Source: Hadesarchaea archaeon (GTDB lineage: Archaea; Hadarchaeota; Hadarchaeia; Hadarchaeales; Hadarchaeaceae). From it: 9,383 bases of DNA. Made by a program: the position numbers and the translations under genes. The notes below the pieces were generated by a model that saw only the letters and a program-made list of their open reading frames with translations, was not told the origin of the DNA and did not search any database. This document shows positions 1 to 5,500 of this stretch, piece by piece. How positions within the stretch are numbered: the stretch's first letter is position 1; the number at the start of each line of letters is the position of its first letter. The stretch lies in the NCBI GenBank assembly GCA_029880065.1, contig JAOUPD010000037.1:1-9383 (forward strand). Reading direction: 5' to 3'.

Positions 1-1
1 G

Positions 2-730
2 TATTACTATGAAGTGCAATCAACGGACGCGAGTTCAAACACTGCAGTCGACGACAACAACGGATCTTACTACACGTTCACCATCACGGAAGCTGACACG
101 ACGCCCCCAGCGGCTCCAACGGGACTCACCGCTACTGCAGTGAGCTTCTCGCTGATCGACCTTGACTGGAACAACAACACCGAGAACGACCTGGACCATT
201 ACCATGTCTACCGGAGCACGACGAGCGGCTTCAATTGCGATAACAGCACGTTCTTGGATGAGACGACCGCGAGCGATTATCCAGACACGAGCGTCGACGA
301 TAACACCACCTATTACTACAAAGTGACAGCGGTCGACACTAGCAACAATGAGTCGGATCCTTCAAACGAGGCGAGCGCCACGACACCTGAAGCCCCGTCC
401 GGACCTACCATGCATGTCCTTGCGATCAACATGGAACTCCTCGTGATGGGGCAAAGCTACCAAGGCAAGGCGACGGTGTACATCGTCGACGAAAACGACA
501 ACGCGGTTCCGAGTGCCACTGTGTACGGCCACTGGGAAGGAATAGTCCCATCGGGAACTCAAGAGAAATTAACGGATGGCGATGGCAAAGCACCGTTCTG
601 GTCTGGCAAAGTGAGAAACCCCCCGAGCGGGAGTCTCTTCATATTCTTCGTGGACAACGTCGCGAAAGACGGATGGACTTACGACCCAGCATCAAACGGC
701 GAGACGAGCGATAACATAGCGGTACCATAG
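2..730 (+). CDS. C-terminal part of a secreted multidomain protein with fibronectin-III-like modules (5' end outside window)
   Basis: The reading frame is open from the first base, so the gene starts upstream; the GTG at 14 is internal. The 242 visible codons begin with the end of one beta-sandwich module (YYYEVQSTDAS, a Tyr-corner strand typical of fibronectin-III-like repeats). A second such module follows at about residues 37-130 of the fragment, with TTPPAAPTGL at its start, a core Trp, DLDHYHVYRS and TTYYYKVTAVD. A short SATTPEAPSGP linker leads to a C-terminal domain (about 135-242) with VYIVDENDNAVPSATVYGHW, which resembles Ig-like domains at the ends of archaeal and bacterial exoproteins such as subtilisin-type proteases. 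There is no membrane anchor or sorting signal at the end. The Asn/Thr/Asp-rich composition fits an extracellular protein. The enzymatic or binding domain is not in the window, so no function can be assigned. Confidence 0.85.
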   Translation, partial: YYYEVQSTDASSNTAVDDNNGSYYTFTITEADTTPPAAPTGLTATAVSFSLIDLDWNNNTENDLDHYHVYRSTTSGFNCDNSTFLDETTASDYPDTSVDDNTTYYYKVTAVDTSNNESDPSNEASATTPEAPSGPTMHVLAINMELLVMGQSYQGKATVYIVDENDNAVPSATVYGHWEGIVPSGTQEKLTDGDGKAPFWSGKVRNPPSGSLFIFFVDNVAKDGWTYDPASNGETSDNIAVP

Positions 731-776
731 CGGCGTAAAACAAAGTAATGGGGGCAAAACGCAACCCGCCTCCTAC

Positions 777-789
777 TTTTCCTTTTTTT
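777..789 (+). terminator. T-tract terminator after the fibronectin-like protein gene
   Basis: TTTT-CC-TTTTTTT lies 47 bases after the stop codon, as in archaeal intrinsic termination, which needs only T-tracts. A second T7 tract at 861-867 could act as a backup. Apart from these, 731-901 shows no ORF or RNA gene that I can support. Confidence 0.5.
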
Positions 790-901
790 GATTTTGATAA
801 TTCACGCGCGTTAAAATTTGCATTATGCTAGTCCACATAAATTTTGCTAGCGGTTGCTGCTTTTTTTAGCTCTTTTCGTCTCAGGTCATTTTCCGAGTTA
901 A

Positions 902-998
902 TGGCGGGCCCGCCGGGATTTGAACCCGGGCCGCAAGCTCCGCAGGCTTGTGTCCTCTCCGGGTGCTTGACGCACTATCCAGGCTAGACTACGGGCCC
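902..998 (-). tRNA. tRNA-Arg(GCG), intron-containing, with encoded CCA
   Basis: Read on the minus strand, the acceptor arm GGGCCCG (998-992) pairs with CGGGCCC (912-906), followed by discriminator G (905) and CCA (904-902). The T-arm is CCGGG-TTCAAAT-CCCGG (929-913). The anticodon stem CAAGC (950-946) pairs with GCTTG (938-934) around the loop CTGCGGA, giving anticodon GCG at 943-941, which reads arginine CGC/CGU codons. The gene is about 20 nt too long between D-arm and anticodon arm. Read straight through, the D-stem has a C12/U23 mismatch. Removing 957-976 restores a perfect GTCT/GGAC D-stem and a normal D-loop with G18-G19, leaving a 74-nt tRNA plus CCA. The variable loop is short (CGGC). 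Confidence 0.93.
957..976 (-). other. Predicted 20-nt tRNA intron in the D-loop (between positions 20a and 21)
   Basis: The boundary is ambiguous by up to 2 nt because AG occurs at both junctions. Folding selects one solution. Exon CTGG (982-979) pairs with intron CCGG (962-959) as a 4-bp central helix. A 3-nt bulge ATA (978-976) lies on one side and AGA (958-956) on the other. An intron hairpin GTGC/GCAC with loop GTCAA caps it. Cutting after the second base of each bulge removes exactly 957-976. The outer side is relaxed: three bases (AGC) face the second bulge before the D-stem. The fold is read by eye; the splice itself is inferred. Confidence 0.75.
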
Positions 999-1020
999 AC
1001 TTAGACATACATGGGTGTTC

Positions 1021-1028
1021 AAATAAAA
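1021..1028 (-). promoter_or_regulatory. TATA-like box for the tRNA-Arg gene
   Basis: On the minus strand this reads TTTTATTT, centred about 26 bases upstream of the tRNA 5' end (998). This is the expected TATA-box distance for an archaeal tRNA transcribed from near its mature end. The divergent zinc-ribbon gene begins at 1093, so its promoter must share this roughly 95-bp region. Confidence 0.55.
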
Positions 1029-1092
1029 CGTCGTGCAGCGGCGGCAAGCGAAAGCGTTAAAGCTGGTTCGACAAAAATGGATGGGGTTCAAT

Positions 1093-1257
1093 ATGGTAGC
1101 GGTATGTACCTCATGCAATCGAGAGATAGCCCAGGGTGAGCGGGCAACGCGTTTTCCATGCCCCAGCTGCGGCTCCGTCGAAATCTGGCGCTGTTCGAAA
1201 TGTCGACGTTTAAGCAACCTCTACCGCTGTCCGAGCTGCGGCTACACGGGGCCCTGA
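1093..1257 (+). CDS. Small zinc-ribbon protein with four CxxC motifs (archaeal HVO_2753-like)
   Basis: The 54-residue product carries four CxxC pairs: C5/C8, C23/C26, C34/C37 and C46/C49. It ends in YRCPSCGYTGP, the hallmark of a small archaeal zinc-ribbon family that should fold as two zinc fingers. I chose ATG 1093 because family members start only a few residues before the first Cys. ATG 1081 (four residues more) and GTG 1033 (20 more) are in frame but would add an unconserved tail. The stop is 9 bases before the aEF-1beta start, whose ribosome binding site overlaps it, so the two genes are co-transcribed. Linkage to a translation factor suggests a ribosome- or RNA-related role, but the biochemical function is not known from the sequence. 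Confidence 0.9.
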   Translation: MVAVCTSCNREIAQGERATRFPCPSCGSVEIWRCSKCRRLSNLYRCPSCGYTGP

Positions 1258-1261
1258 GGTG
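1256..1261 (+). promoter_or_regulatory. Ribosome binding site of aEF-1beta, overlapping the upstream stop codon
   Basis: GAGGTG lies 5 bases before ATG 1267 and includes the last two bases of the zinc-ribbon TGA stop. This implies coupled translation. Confidence 0.7.
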
Positions 1262-1266
1262 TTCTA

Positions 1267-1524
1267 ATGGGCGAGGTAGCAGTCACTCTTAGATTGATGC
1301 CGGAGAGCCCGGAGGTAAATCTAGATCGTCTTGAGGCCGCGATAAAGGAGCACGTTAAGGTTCACTCAATCTCCCGCGAGCCGGTTGCCTTTGGACTCGA
1401 AGCACTTCAGGTTGTCGCAGTCATTCCGGACGCGGCTGGTGGGACTGAACCGCTCGAACGGGAACTCGCGAGCCTGCCGGGTGTTGGCAACGTTCAAGTA
1501 ACCAATTTGACTCGATTGTTGTAA
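1267..1524 (+). CDS. ef1b: Translation elongation factor aEF-1beta (GDP/GTP exchange factor for aEF-1alpha)
   Basis: This 85-residue protein matches the archaeal EF-1beta family in length (about 85-90) and pattern. It starts GEVAVTLRLMPESPEVNLDRLEAAI, contains the conserved EPVAFGLEALQVVAVIPD stretch, and ends with GVGNVQVTNLTRLL. The fold is a ferredoxin-like alpha/beta sandwich corresponding to the C-terminal domain of eukaryotic eEF1B-alpha. In the cytosol it exchanges GDP for GTP on elongation factor aEF-1alpha, recharging it for aminoacyl-tRNA delivery. ATG 1267 has a good GAGGTG site. It is second in a two-gene unit after the zinc-ribbon gene. Only a short TTTT follows the stop (1525-1528), so termination before the transporter gene is uncertain. 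Confidence 0.95.
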   Translation: MGEVAVTLRLMPESPEVNLDRLEAAIKEHVKVHSISREPVAFGLEALQVVAVIPDAAGGTEPLERELASLPGVGNVQVTNLTRLL

Positions 1525-1585
1525 TTTTCTCGCGTACAGACGAAGCCGGCATCGTTAACCCTTTAGGCGCCATTAGTCACATTTT

Positions 1586-2482
1586 ATGGGCGCTAATATG
1601 CTGAAAAATCCAGCCGAGCGGGCAGCGTTAGTTTCAGTGATCATGACCACAGTGATTGGGGCTTTCGAGCTCTGGGCAGCTTTCCTCTTCGGGAGCCTCG
1701 CTTTTATCGCCGCCGGTATAGATGCACTCTCCGATACAGCTACCTCAGTAGGTGTCTTCGCTGGACTGCGCGTTTCCAGGCGCCCCCCCGACCGAACCCA
1801 CCCATATGGGCATGCTCAGGCCGAAACCCTTGCCTCGGTCCTGCTGGCAGCAGTTCTCATCTTCGCCGGCGCGCGAGTGGCATATTTGGCAATAGAAAAA
1901 ATTCACCTGGGGTTGGTCGTCAATGCAACTCCCGAACTCTTCTTGATAGCTGGTCTGACCCTAGTGATTTTCGGCTCCTTGGCGAGATACAAGATTCGCA
2001 CAGGCAAGCGGGTCAAAAGTCTATCACTCGTCGCGGATGGCTACCACACGCTTACCGATTCCGTTTCCTCAGCAGCAATCATAGTTGGACTGGTGGGAGT
2101 GAGGTTAGGCCACGCGTGGGCGGACCCCGTGGTTGCGCTGGTAATATCAGCGATCATTCTTCGATGGGGGCTCGGCATTGGGCGTAATGCTCTAAATATT
2201 TTAATGGAAGCGAGTCCAAGTCCGGAACTTCTGGCCAAAATAAATCGAATTACCACTAGTGTACCGGGGGTGCGGGGATGCCACCGATGCCGTGCCCGCA
2301 GGGTGGGGTCCCGCATATTTGCAGATGTGCACATTTACGTTGACCCCAAGATGAAAATCGATAAAGCGCACGAAGTAGCGACACGAGTTGAGCGCAATTT
2401 AAAAACACGAATAGCCGACTTAACCTCAGTAGTCGTACATGTGGAACCAGCTAAGAGGCGTGCACATGGCAAAAAGCGTTGA
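1586..2482 (+). CDS. Cation diffusion facilitator (CDF) transporter, FieF/YiiP-like
   Basis: The 298-residue protein has the CDF layout: about six membrane segments (roughly 14-34, 36-58, 80-103, 117-133, 157-172, 176-192) and a cytosolic C-terminal dimerisation domain (about 200-298). The transport-site residues are visible: D46 and D50 in helix 2 (DALSD) and H154 and D158 in helix 5 (HTLTD). This is the DDHD set of E. coli YiiP, which favours Zn2+/Fe2+ over the DxxxD/DxxxD manganese type. HPYGH (72-76) is the conserved loop after helix 2. The C-terminal domain contains GCHRCRARRVGSRIFADVHI, with two Cys flanking the usual His. It should export divalent metal by proton antiport. ATG 1586 is used; ATG 1598 is an alternative. 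Its 3' end overlaps sufS by 17 bases. No clear TATA box is seen in the 61-base gap upstream. Confidence 0.92.
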   Translation: MGANMLKNPAERAALVSVIMTTVIGAFELWAAFLFGSLAFIAAGIDALSDTATSVGVFAGLRVSRRPPDRTHPYGHAQAETLASVLLAAVLIFAGARVAYLAIEKIHLGLVVNATPELFLIAGLTLVIFGSLARYKIRTGKRVKSLSLVADGYHTLTDSVSSAAIIVGLVGVRLGHAWADPVVALVISAIILRWGLGIGRNALNILMEASPSPELLAKINRITTSVPGVRGCHRCRARRVGSRIFADVHIYVDPKMKIDKAHEVATRVERNLKTRIADLTSVVVHVEPAKRRAHGKKR

Positions 2483-3668
2483 GGAAGTCCGGGCGGAGAT
2501 CCCTTTCCTGAACACGGGTATCATCTATTTGGACAATGCTGCAACGACACCCACACCCCAACCCGTTCTCGACGCAATGATCGAGTACTTCTGCGAGTAC
2601 AGCGCGAACGTTGGGAGAGGATTATACAGCGCAGCCAAGCGGGCAACCGTGAAATTCGAAACAACCCGCGAGAAAATAGCTAAGGTGATCAACGCAAAGC
2701 CCGAGGAAATCGCTTACACAAAGAACACGACTGAAGCAATAAACATCGTCGCTCAGGGTCTGAAGCTGCGAAAAGGGGACAAGGTTGTGACAACGGTGCT
2801 CGAGCACCACTCGAATCTACTCCCCTGGCAGCGCCTCGAACGTCAGGGAGTCGAGCTCGAGCTCGTCCCGGTATCGCGCGAATGCTTGATCGACCCAGCT
2901 GCAATTGAGGCAGCAATCGATGACAAAACTCGCATTGTGACTACCCATCACGTTTCAAACGTGGTCGGGAGCATCCAGCCGGTGGAGGAGATCTGCAAGC
3001 TTGCCCAAGAACGTGATGCACTTTCCCTCGTCGATGCCGCCCAATCGGTTGGGCACATACCCCTCGAAGTTCGAAAGTTAGGGTGTGATTTCTTAGTAGC
3101 GCCTGGGCACAAGGGACTACTTGGGCCTCAGGGCACTGGCTTCCTCTACGCTCGTGAAGATCTTCTAGCTGAGTTTGAACCGCTCTTGGTTGGAGGGGGC
3201 GTCGTCAAGCAGGTTGAAGAACACAAATACGATTTAATTAACCCACCTCAAATTTTCGACGCCGGAACTCCCAACATCCCGGGCATCATTGGATTGGGCC
3301 GTGCGTGCGAGTACGTGCTTGAGATAGGTATCGAGCGAATTGCCGAACGCGAGCGGAAGCTGACCGAGCAAATGCTGAGGATTGCGGATATTGAGCGCAT
3401 CGAGGTTTATGGCCCTCCAAACATCGAGCAACGGATAGGTGTCGTGAGTTTCAACATCAACGGTTTGGGTCACCACGAGGTTGCATCGATGCTGGAGGAA
3501 CTCGCTCAAATAGCAGTTCGTTCGGGGCACCAATGCGCTCAGCCGGCCATGCGCCACCTAGGCGTTGATGGAATCGTGCGAGCATCGTTGCACTATTACA
3601 ATCTGGAGCAGGAGATCGAACGGTTCATAGCTACGCTTGAACAGATTGCACGCGAGTTTGGTAGCTAA
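2466..3668 (+). CDS. sufS: Cysteine desulfurase, SufS/CsdA type (PLP-dependent)
   Basis: This 400-residue fold-type I PLP enzyme converts L-cysteine to alanine and passes the sulfur as a persulfide to iron-sulfur or other sulfur pathways. Visible motifs in order are YLDNAATTPTP, the EHHSN His pair (H114/H115), DAAQSVGH with the pyridine-binding D190 and Q193, the PLP lysine K216 in GHKGLLGPQGTGFLY, and the catalytic Cys C357 in SGHQCAQPAMRHLG. These residues are intact, and the Cys motif matches the SufS (group II) class rather than IscS/NifS. ATG 2466 has GAGG at 2455-2458; GTG 2439 is in frame but would lengthen the overlap with the transporter. No sufBC or iscU genes lie beside it, so its sulfur acceptor is not shown. 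A T6 tract follows the stop. Confidence 0.95.
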   Translation: MAKSVEEVRAEIPFLNTGIIYLDNAATTPTPQPVLDAMIEYFCEYSANVGRGLYSAAKRATVKFETTREKIAKVINAKPEEIAYTKNTTEAINIVAQGLKLRKGDKVVTTVLEHHSNLLPWQRLERQGVELELVPVSRECLIDPAAIEAAIDDKTRIVTTHHVSNVVGSIQPVEEICKLAQERDALSLVDAAQSVGHIPLEVRKLGCDFLVAPGHKGLLGPQGTGFLYAREDLLAEFEPLLVGGGVVKQVEEHKYDLINPPQIFDAGTPNIPGIIGLGRACEYVLEIGIERIAERERKLTEQMLRIADIERIEVYGPPNIEQRIGVVSFNINGLGHHEVASMLEELAQIAVRSGHQCAQPAMRHLGVDGIVRASLHYYNLEQEIERFIATLEQIAREFGS

Positions 3669-3675
3669 AGCTCCA

Positions 3676-3681
3676 TTTTTT
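3676..3681 (+). terminator. T-tract terminator of sufS
   Basis: TTTTTT lies 7 bases after the sufS stop, in the 33-base gap between convergent sufS and the minus-strand regulator gene. Confidence 0.5.
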
Positions 3682-3701
3682 ACTTCAACCTTGTGGTCCT
3701 G

Positions 3702-4148
3702 TCAAAGCTGAATCAAACCTGTTTCCTTCTCCGTCTTGAGTACAATAAGCGTTCGAGTACTACTCACTCCCGGGATCTTGTCGATCTCGTGCAAGATTTC
3801 GTTCAGCTTAAGGGTGTCGTCAGTAACCAATTTCACGAAGAGGTCATGCTCCCCGGCAACCTCGTGAATCTCGAGCACCTCGGAGCGCTGGCTCAGCTGG
3901 GCTATTACCTCTCCACAGGTACCGGGGGAGGTTGAGATGCCCATGAAAGCTTTGAGCTTCTTGCCTACTACCTGCGGGTCGACCACTGCCACGAATTTTC
4001 TAACCATGCCCGTATCAACGAGCTTTTTGACGCGCTTGTGGATACCCGAGGAACTAATGCCCAACTTCTCGGCAAGCTTTGCGTATGAAGCTTTAGCATC
4101 TTCCTGTAATAGGTTGAGCAACTTTCGATCGATTTTGTCGAGTTCCAT
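3702..4148 (-). CDS. Lrp/AsnC family transcriptional regulator
   Basis: The 148-residue protein has the usual two parts. An N-terminal AsnC-type helix-turn-helix starts MELDKIDRKLLNLLQ, with LAEKLGISSSGIHKRVKKL at about 25-43 as the recognition region. A C-terminal RAM (ligand-binding and oligomerisation) domain covers about 60-143, with EVLEIHEVAGEHDLFVKLV as its core. Such proteins form dimers and octamers and often sense amino acids. ATG 4148 is preferred because GGAAGTGA precedes it at proper spacing; GTG 4163 in frame would destroy that site. The gene is divergent from the histidine operon, separated by a 275-bp AT-rich region with repeats. Control of itself and of the his genes is therefore a reasonable inference, but neither target nor effector can be read from the sequence. 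Confidence 0.92.
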   Translation of the reverse strand: MELDKIDRKLLNLLQEDAKASYAKLAEKLGISSSGIHKRVKKLVDTGMVRKFVAVVDPQVVGKKLKAFMGISTSPGTCGEVIAQLSQRSEVLEIHEVAGEHDLFVKLVTDDTLKLNEILHEIDKIPGVSSTRTLIVLKTEKETGLIQL

Positions 4149-4153
4149 AATTT

Positions 4154-4161
4154 TCACTTCC
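4154..4161 (-). promoter_or_regulatory. Ribosome binding site of the Lrp/AsnC gene
   Basis: GGAAGTGA on the minus strand matches the consensus GGAGGTGA at 7 of 8 positions and stands 5 bases before ATG 4148. It decides the start against GTG 4163. Confidence 0.7.
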
Positions 4162-4186
4162 ACAGCCTCTGCAGGGTTCGGTACAA

Positions 4187-4208
4187 GATATTTAGTGAAT
4201 GATATTTA
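4187..4208 (+). repeat. Direct repeat GATATTTA in the lrp/his intergenic region
   Basis: GATATTTA occurs at 4187-4194 and again at 4201-4208, 14 bases apart. On the minus strand the first copy (TAAATATC) is about 43 bases upstream of the regulator's ATG. It could be its TATA box, with a transcript start near 4163 and a short leader carrying the ribosome binding site. The second copy runs into the palindrome at 4202-4213. Either could be an operator; this is inferred. Confidence 0.45.
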
Positions 4209-4213
4209 AATAT
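4202..4213. repeat. 12-bp perfect palindrome ATATTTAAATAT
   Basis: This is a perfect AT-only inverted repeat upstream of the Lrp/AsnC gene. Lrp-family operators are often AT-rich palindromes near the regulator's own promoter. AT-rich sequence also gives such palindromes by chance, so the role is uncertain. Confidence 0.4.
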
Positions 4214-4260
4214 TTCGGTTTTTTGGAAATAATGTTTACTTTTATATTTAATTAGTAAAA

Positions 4261-4268
4261 TTTATATA
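4261..4268 (+). promoter_or_regulatory. TATA box of the histidine operon
   Basis: TTTATATA preceded by AAAA (a BRE-like purine stretch) predicts a transcript start near 4288-4295, within a few bases of the small ORF start at 4299. A second TTTATAT at 4241-4247 sits exactly 20 bases upstream and could be an alternative box or part of an operator. Base composition shifts from very AT-rich to balanced just after this box. Confidence 0.6.
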
Positions 4269-4298
4269 CGAAAATACGCCAGTTTAAGCGGGAAATGT

Positions 4299-4427
4299 AT
4301 GGGGAAGTTTCCTAAAATAAAAAGGGCGCTCGAGCGAATTGGCGCAAAAGGTTGGTTCACCTTTAGATGGGGCACCATGTGGAAACGCTATATCACGAGC
4401 AAACAGCTCTATGGGGGCAAAATATGA
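4299..4427 (+). CDS. Unrecognised small basic protein (42 aa) at the head of the his operon
   Basis: An ATG-started ORF of 42 codons begins a few bases after the predicted transcript start (near-leaderless). It ends with TGA overlapping the hisC ATG as ATGA, the same junction type as hisC/hisG and hisA/hisB. The product starts MGKFPKIKRALERIG. It is strongly basic (11 Lys/Arg against one acidic residue) and aromatic, with W19, W24 and W28 plus Phe and Tyr. It has no Cys or His and no hydrophobic segment long enough for a membrane helix. The lack of His codons argues against a classical histidine leader peptide. It might be a small nucleic-acid-binding protein or merely translated leader that couples ribosomes into hisC. 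I do not recognise a family. It may also be a chance ORF. Confidence 0.4.
   Translation: MGKFPKIKRALERIGAKGWFTFRWGTMWKRYITSKQLYGGKI
4347..4364 (+). repeat. Inverted repeat in the hisC leader
   Basis: AAAGGT (4347-4352) and ACCTTT (4359-4364) form a 6-bp stem with a 6-base loop, inside the small ORF and 60 bases before hisC. A 10-bp palindrome CGCTCGAGCG lies just upstream at 4327-4336. Both could shape leader RNA or bind a protein; the stems are short and chance is possible. Confidence 0.3.
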
Positions 4428-5500
4428 TCTCGAAACGAGTTAACGAGATGCTAAGCTCGCGGGTTTCTTACCCTTTTGCCCGCAAATACGCCATCGATGT
4501 GGGAAAGGCCATTAACCTCGCCTCCAACGAGAGTCCTTACGGCCCTTCGCCACGCGTATTCCGGGCACTTGAACGATCGTCAGCGCGTATCGGATCGTAT
4601 CCAGACCCCCGGGCTTCGAAGCTTAAGCTGGCGATAAGCCGGTACATCGGCGTTGAGCGGGAATGTGTGGCGGTCGGAAATGGTTCAGATGAGATTTTCG
4701 ATTTAATTTGTAAAGCTTTCGTCGACCCTGGAGATGCGGCATTAATTCCCCTGCCGACTTTCAGCATGTATGAAATTGCTTGTCGCATAAATGGTGGGAC
4801 GCCAAAGTTCATTGAACTACCAAATTTCGAATGGCGAACTGCAGAACTTGCACGCGGGATAGGCGCCGTAAAATTGGCTTTCATAGGCAGACCAAATAAT
4901 CCTACTGGAAACAGCATAAGCATTCAAGGGTTAAATGAGCTGCTCAAGATGGGAAAGTTGGTTGTTGTGGACGAGGCATACGTTGAGTTTGCTGGTTATT
5001 CTATAGCAAAACAAGCCCCGAAAAAAGAGAATCTACTGGTGCTGCGAACTTTTTCTAAAGCGTTTGGACTCGCTGGCCTGCGCGTTGGGTATGCTGTAGG
5101 GGATCCAAAATTGATAGAAATACTCGAGAAGATTCGCGCGCCCTTTAGCGTAAATACTCTAGCGCAAGCCGCGGCGATAGAGGCCTTGCGCGATAAGCGA
5201 TATCTGCGTAAAGTAGTTACCGGGGTGCGGGAGGAGCGCGCTTATTTGTGCTGTGAGCTATCAAACCTTGGGATGCGCGTGTTGCCATCGGATGCCAACT
5301 TCCTCATGGTTGATGTATCACCTTTGAAAACGGATGCATCCCAAATATGTGAATTTCTAGCCAAACGTAACATCCTAATACGAAATCTCTCTAATTTTCG
5401 AGGGGTCGGAACGCGATGGGTTAGGATAACCGTCGGCACCCGACCGCAAAATGAAAAACTCGTGCAAACGCTGAAAAAATTTAAAGGAGGGAGAAAATGA
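4424..5500 (+). CDS. hisC: Histidinol-phosphate aminotransferase
   Basis: The 358-residue PLP enzyme transfers an amino group from glutamate to imidazole-acetol phosphate, giving histidinol phosphate. Motifs of fold-type I class II aminotransferases appear in order: LASNESPYGPSP near the N-terminus, GNGSDEIFDL, RPNNPTGN (N159), VVVDEAYVEF (D183, Y186), and the PLP lysine K212 in TFSKAFGLAGLRVGYA. The C-terminal phosphate/substrate segment is RWVRITVGTRPQNE. ATG 4424 gives the usual family N-terminus (a short helix before LASNE) and has TGGGGGC at 4412-4418. An in-frame ATG at 4367 would add 19 residues not expected in the family. The stop overlaps hisG by 4 bp. It is the first recognised enzyme gene of the operon. 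Confidence 0.95.
   Translation: MISKRVNEMLSSRVSYPFARKYAIDVGKAINLASNESPYGPSPRVFRALERSSARIGSYPDPRASKLKLAISRYIGVERECVAVGNGSDEIFDLICKAFVDPGDAALIPLPTFSMYEIACRINGGTPKFIELPNFEWRTAELARGIGAVKLAFIGRPNNPTGNSISIQGLNELLKMGKLVVVDEAYVEFAGYSIAKQAPKKENLLVLRTFSKAFGLAGLRVGYAVGDPKLIEILEKIRAPFSVNTLAQAAAIEALRDKRYLRKVVTGVREERAYLCCELSNLGMRVLPSDANFLMVDVSPLKTDASQICEFLAKRNILIRNLSNFRGVGTRWVRITVGTRPQNEKLVQTLKKFKGGRK
5486..5493 (+). promoter_or_regulatory. Strong ribosome binding site of hisG
   Basis: GGAGGGAG lies within the last hisC codons, 3 bases before ATG 5497. It is the best Shine-Dalgarno sequence in the operon and supports the ATGA-overlap start. Confidence 0.75.

Noticed and set aside
1033..1092. Longer zinc-ribbon protein starting at GTG 1033
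   Set aside because: The extra 20 residues precede the normal family N-terminus and extend towards the tRNA promoter region.
3693..4209. Plus-strand ORFs of 80 and 90 codons across the regulator gene
   Set aside because: They lie antisense to a clear Lrp/AsnC coding sequence with an intact HTH and RAM domain, and have no recognisable features.
4367..4426. In-frame extension of hisC upstream to ATG 4367, with three His codons in the first ten, as a histidine-sensing leader or longer HisC N-terminus
   Set aside because: The extension runs straight into hisC with no stop, so it cannot act as a separate leader peptide. HisC homologues start close to ATG 4424, which has its own ribosome binding site.
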